A DNA stretch of 64,000 nt, from assembly GCA_949751835.1 (NCBI GenBank), contig CATKHK010000096.1, positions 62,001 to 126,000 on the forward strand, read 5' to 3'. A model generated the notes under the pieces. That model made no database searches. It saw only the letters and a list, made by a program, of their open reading frames with translations, and had not been told where the DNA came from. Shown here piece by piece: positions 62,378-64,000 of this stretch; positions within the stretch are counted from its first letter, which is position 1, and the number at the start of each line of letters is the position of its first letter. This DNA comes from Blepharisma japonicum. Lineage: Eukaryota > Ciliophora > Heterotrichea > Heterotrichida > Blepharismidae. The translations under genes and the position numbers were made by a program.

Positions 62378-64000
62378 ATGGAACAAATAAGGTACACTAC
62401 GAAGAATCTTATAAGCTTTATCATCCTTTTTCAGCTTGTTACTTGTCTAAAATTTGGATCATACGATTCCTTTTTCGATCCAGGGAGAATTGTTTGGCCT
62501 AAGGAGAAATGATACAACAATCCAATTGAACTTAGTCAAACTAACGCTGGATCAAGCTCAGTTACTATTACTTTCAACTTTAGACCTTCCACTACTTTAA
62601 ATTCAGCATTAGTCCAGATTATTTTCCCATCCTCTTTCTCAGCTGAATCTAATAAAATAGTTGCAGCTAGTTATACAGAAACTACTCTTAATCTTCAAGC
62701 TAATACAGATTCCTCTGTTTATTATGTTACTTCAAGCCTCCCAACATCCGTAGGTGCTTATGGACCATTTGGAATTCTCACTAGACATAGCGCAACCGGG
62801 CAAATTGTAGACGTAAACTACATTTTTGGTTGTATCGCAACTACAGCCCTAGTGACTTCTTCTGCTGGACTTACTGTAACCAGAGCAGGAACTGTTACTA
62901 CGATTAACACTGACAATGTCCTGAAATTCTCTTTTACTCTTTCTCAAAGCCTTTGGGCTCATGATATCATTGAAATTGTTCCAGACTCTGCTTGGACTCC
63001 AAAGAGCAGAATTTCATGCAAGTCAACTTCTACTCAAAATTTGCTTATTGGGCCTGATTCTACTTACACTGCATTTTTACCTTGCGCTCTTGCAACAAAA
63101 AGCAGCTCTACTAATGGAATTTCAAGCTCAACTACTGCCAATTTAGCCAACAGTGTATACATTTATGGAATTTCTCAAGATGTTTATTTAGCTTCTGGGG
63201 CATCCACTACATATACAGCTCAACTTGAGATTTCATCATTTACAGCACCTGGATATGCTACTAGCACAAGCTTTTGGACAATTAATATTTGAAGATTTGG
63301 CACAAATAGCTTAATAGCACAATATACAACATCTAGTGGTGTAGGAACTACTTCAGGAGCACCTAGTGCTTCCAGTTGGGTTAGATTGAATACCATTTTA
63401 GCATCAGATATAATGCAAGGAATGACATTATTTACCAAAGTTACAGTTACTACAGCTAATCCTTTAGTTGCAGGGAGTACTTTATCCGTAATTTTTAGTA
63501 GCCAAGTTAATATTAGAGATACTATTTGATGGTCAGATATAGACACTACTACAAATGCTGCTTCTGGGTTATGTCATGTTTCTCCATACATTGAAGGAGC
63601 ATATTGCTCAGTTCTTGATGCTACAAGTGTAATGATAACATTCAAAAATGCTCAAGCTAAGGGATCAGTATCATTTGTGATTTTAAGCTATTTTTCTGGG
63701 TCTAATCCACAAATTACTGGTGTTAAAACAAATTGGGGTAGCTCATCAGGTGCAGTAGTAGATCAATCCTCAAGTCTTGCATTTGCATTTACAGTTAAAA
63801 GTTCATCTTCAACTAACTATTATCTGTTTTCTGACTTGGGTCTTCATGCTCTTAACCAAGGATCTACAACATATCCACAATTATTATCTTCAAATGCTCC
63901 TGCTCCATATATCTTAACTGGATTTAATGGTCAAAATCAAGGAGGAGTGCTAGGCTCAGACCTCTTCTTCCGTGTTAAATCAGCCTCAGGAAATACATGG
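62378..64000 (+). CDS. Giant secreted/surface protein 3 (5' part, runs off the right end)
   Basis: 541 codons from the ATG at 62378 (an in-frame TAA lies just upstream) to the window edge, with TGA as tryptophan. The signal segment is LISFIILFQLVTCLKFG, preceded by about ten polar residues that proteins 1 and 2 lack. It aligns along its length with them. Shared blocks are SQTNAGSS, the block around YGPFGILTRHSA, LWAHDIIEIVPDSAWTPKS, IWRFGTNSL, WWSDID (again TGA TGG) and AKGSVSFVILS. It is clearly diverged, so this is an older paralogue outside the recent duplication. Its upstream region does not resemble those of genes 1 and 2. Confidence 0.88.

Noticed and set aside
1-64000. tRNA or rRNA genes, CRISPR arrays, telomere repeats, viral or retroelement genes
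   Set aside because: Reading through the window I found no tRNA-like loops, no regularly spaced repeats, no telomeric blocks and no polymerase, integrase or capsid motifs. A computed scan would be more certain.

Overview
The window reads as nuclear DNA of a heterotrich ciliate, most likely Blepharisma. It is AT-rich and densely packed. Its long genes stay open only if TGA is read as tryptophan, while TAA and TAG still end genes. Under that code nine large reading frames appear, from 173 to 3,718 codons, with no visible intron. Very short in-frame introns of about 15 nt, known in Blepharisma, could still be hidden. The genes are eukaryotic (DNA-PKcs, RAD23), which argues against a mitochondrion or a mycoplasma.

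Left part (1-26430): a direct tandem duplication of about 14.1 kb. Positions 1-11456 match about 14172-25559. Each unit holds, on the minus strand, the start of a pentapeptide-repeat/WD40 gene and a giant ankyrin-type gene (3,207 and 3,182 codons). On the plus strand each holds a sugar-porter gene that diverges from the ankyrin gene. The right-hand transporter is whole. The left one is frameshifted and cut off at 11456, where unrelated sequence begins (a B-box/coiled-coil relic). The right-hand WD40 gene carries a frameshift and an in-frame TAA. Both ankyrin genes stay open, and every internal length difference between them is a multiple of three. A short relic of an ankyrin-gene 3' end lies beside the WD40 gene in both units, which points to an older, larger array.

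Middle part (26698-42002): single-copy housekeeping-type genes. RAD23 (UBL-UBA-XPC-binding-UBA) and a complete 3,718-codon DNA-PKcs gene (HEAT-FAT-PI3K-like kinase-FATC) lie on the minus strand. A small RibD/dihydrofolate-reductase-family gene is on the plus strand and a kelch-repeat gene on the minus strand. DNA-PKcs acts in non-homologous end joining, which other ciliates use to close the gaps left by programmed DNA elimination. RAD23 acts in nucleotide-excision repair and proteasome delivery.

Right part (42003-64000): an array of very large secreted or surface proteins on the plus strand. Two near-identical genes (2,259 and 2,234 codons) lie in a second tandem duplication of about 8.3 kb (42026-50434 and 51504-59695). 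A third, more diverged gene runs off the right end. Each begins with a signal peptide; the two complete ones end in a short hydrophobic tail that suggests a GPI anchor. Between the copies are relics: a fragment of the same family, and the tail of a membrane protein with an LNR-like cysteine module, one membrane helix and a RING-H2 finger. About 2.7 kb (59696-62377) holds no gene I can defend, only scattered coding-like fragments and one strong GC-rich hairpin. I see no tRNA, rRNA, CRISPR array, telomere repeat or recognisable viral element.
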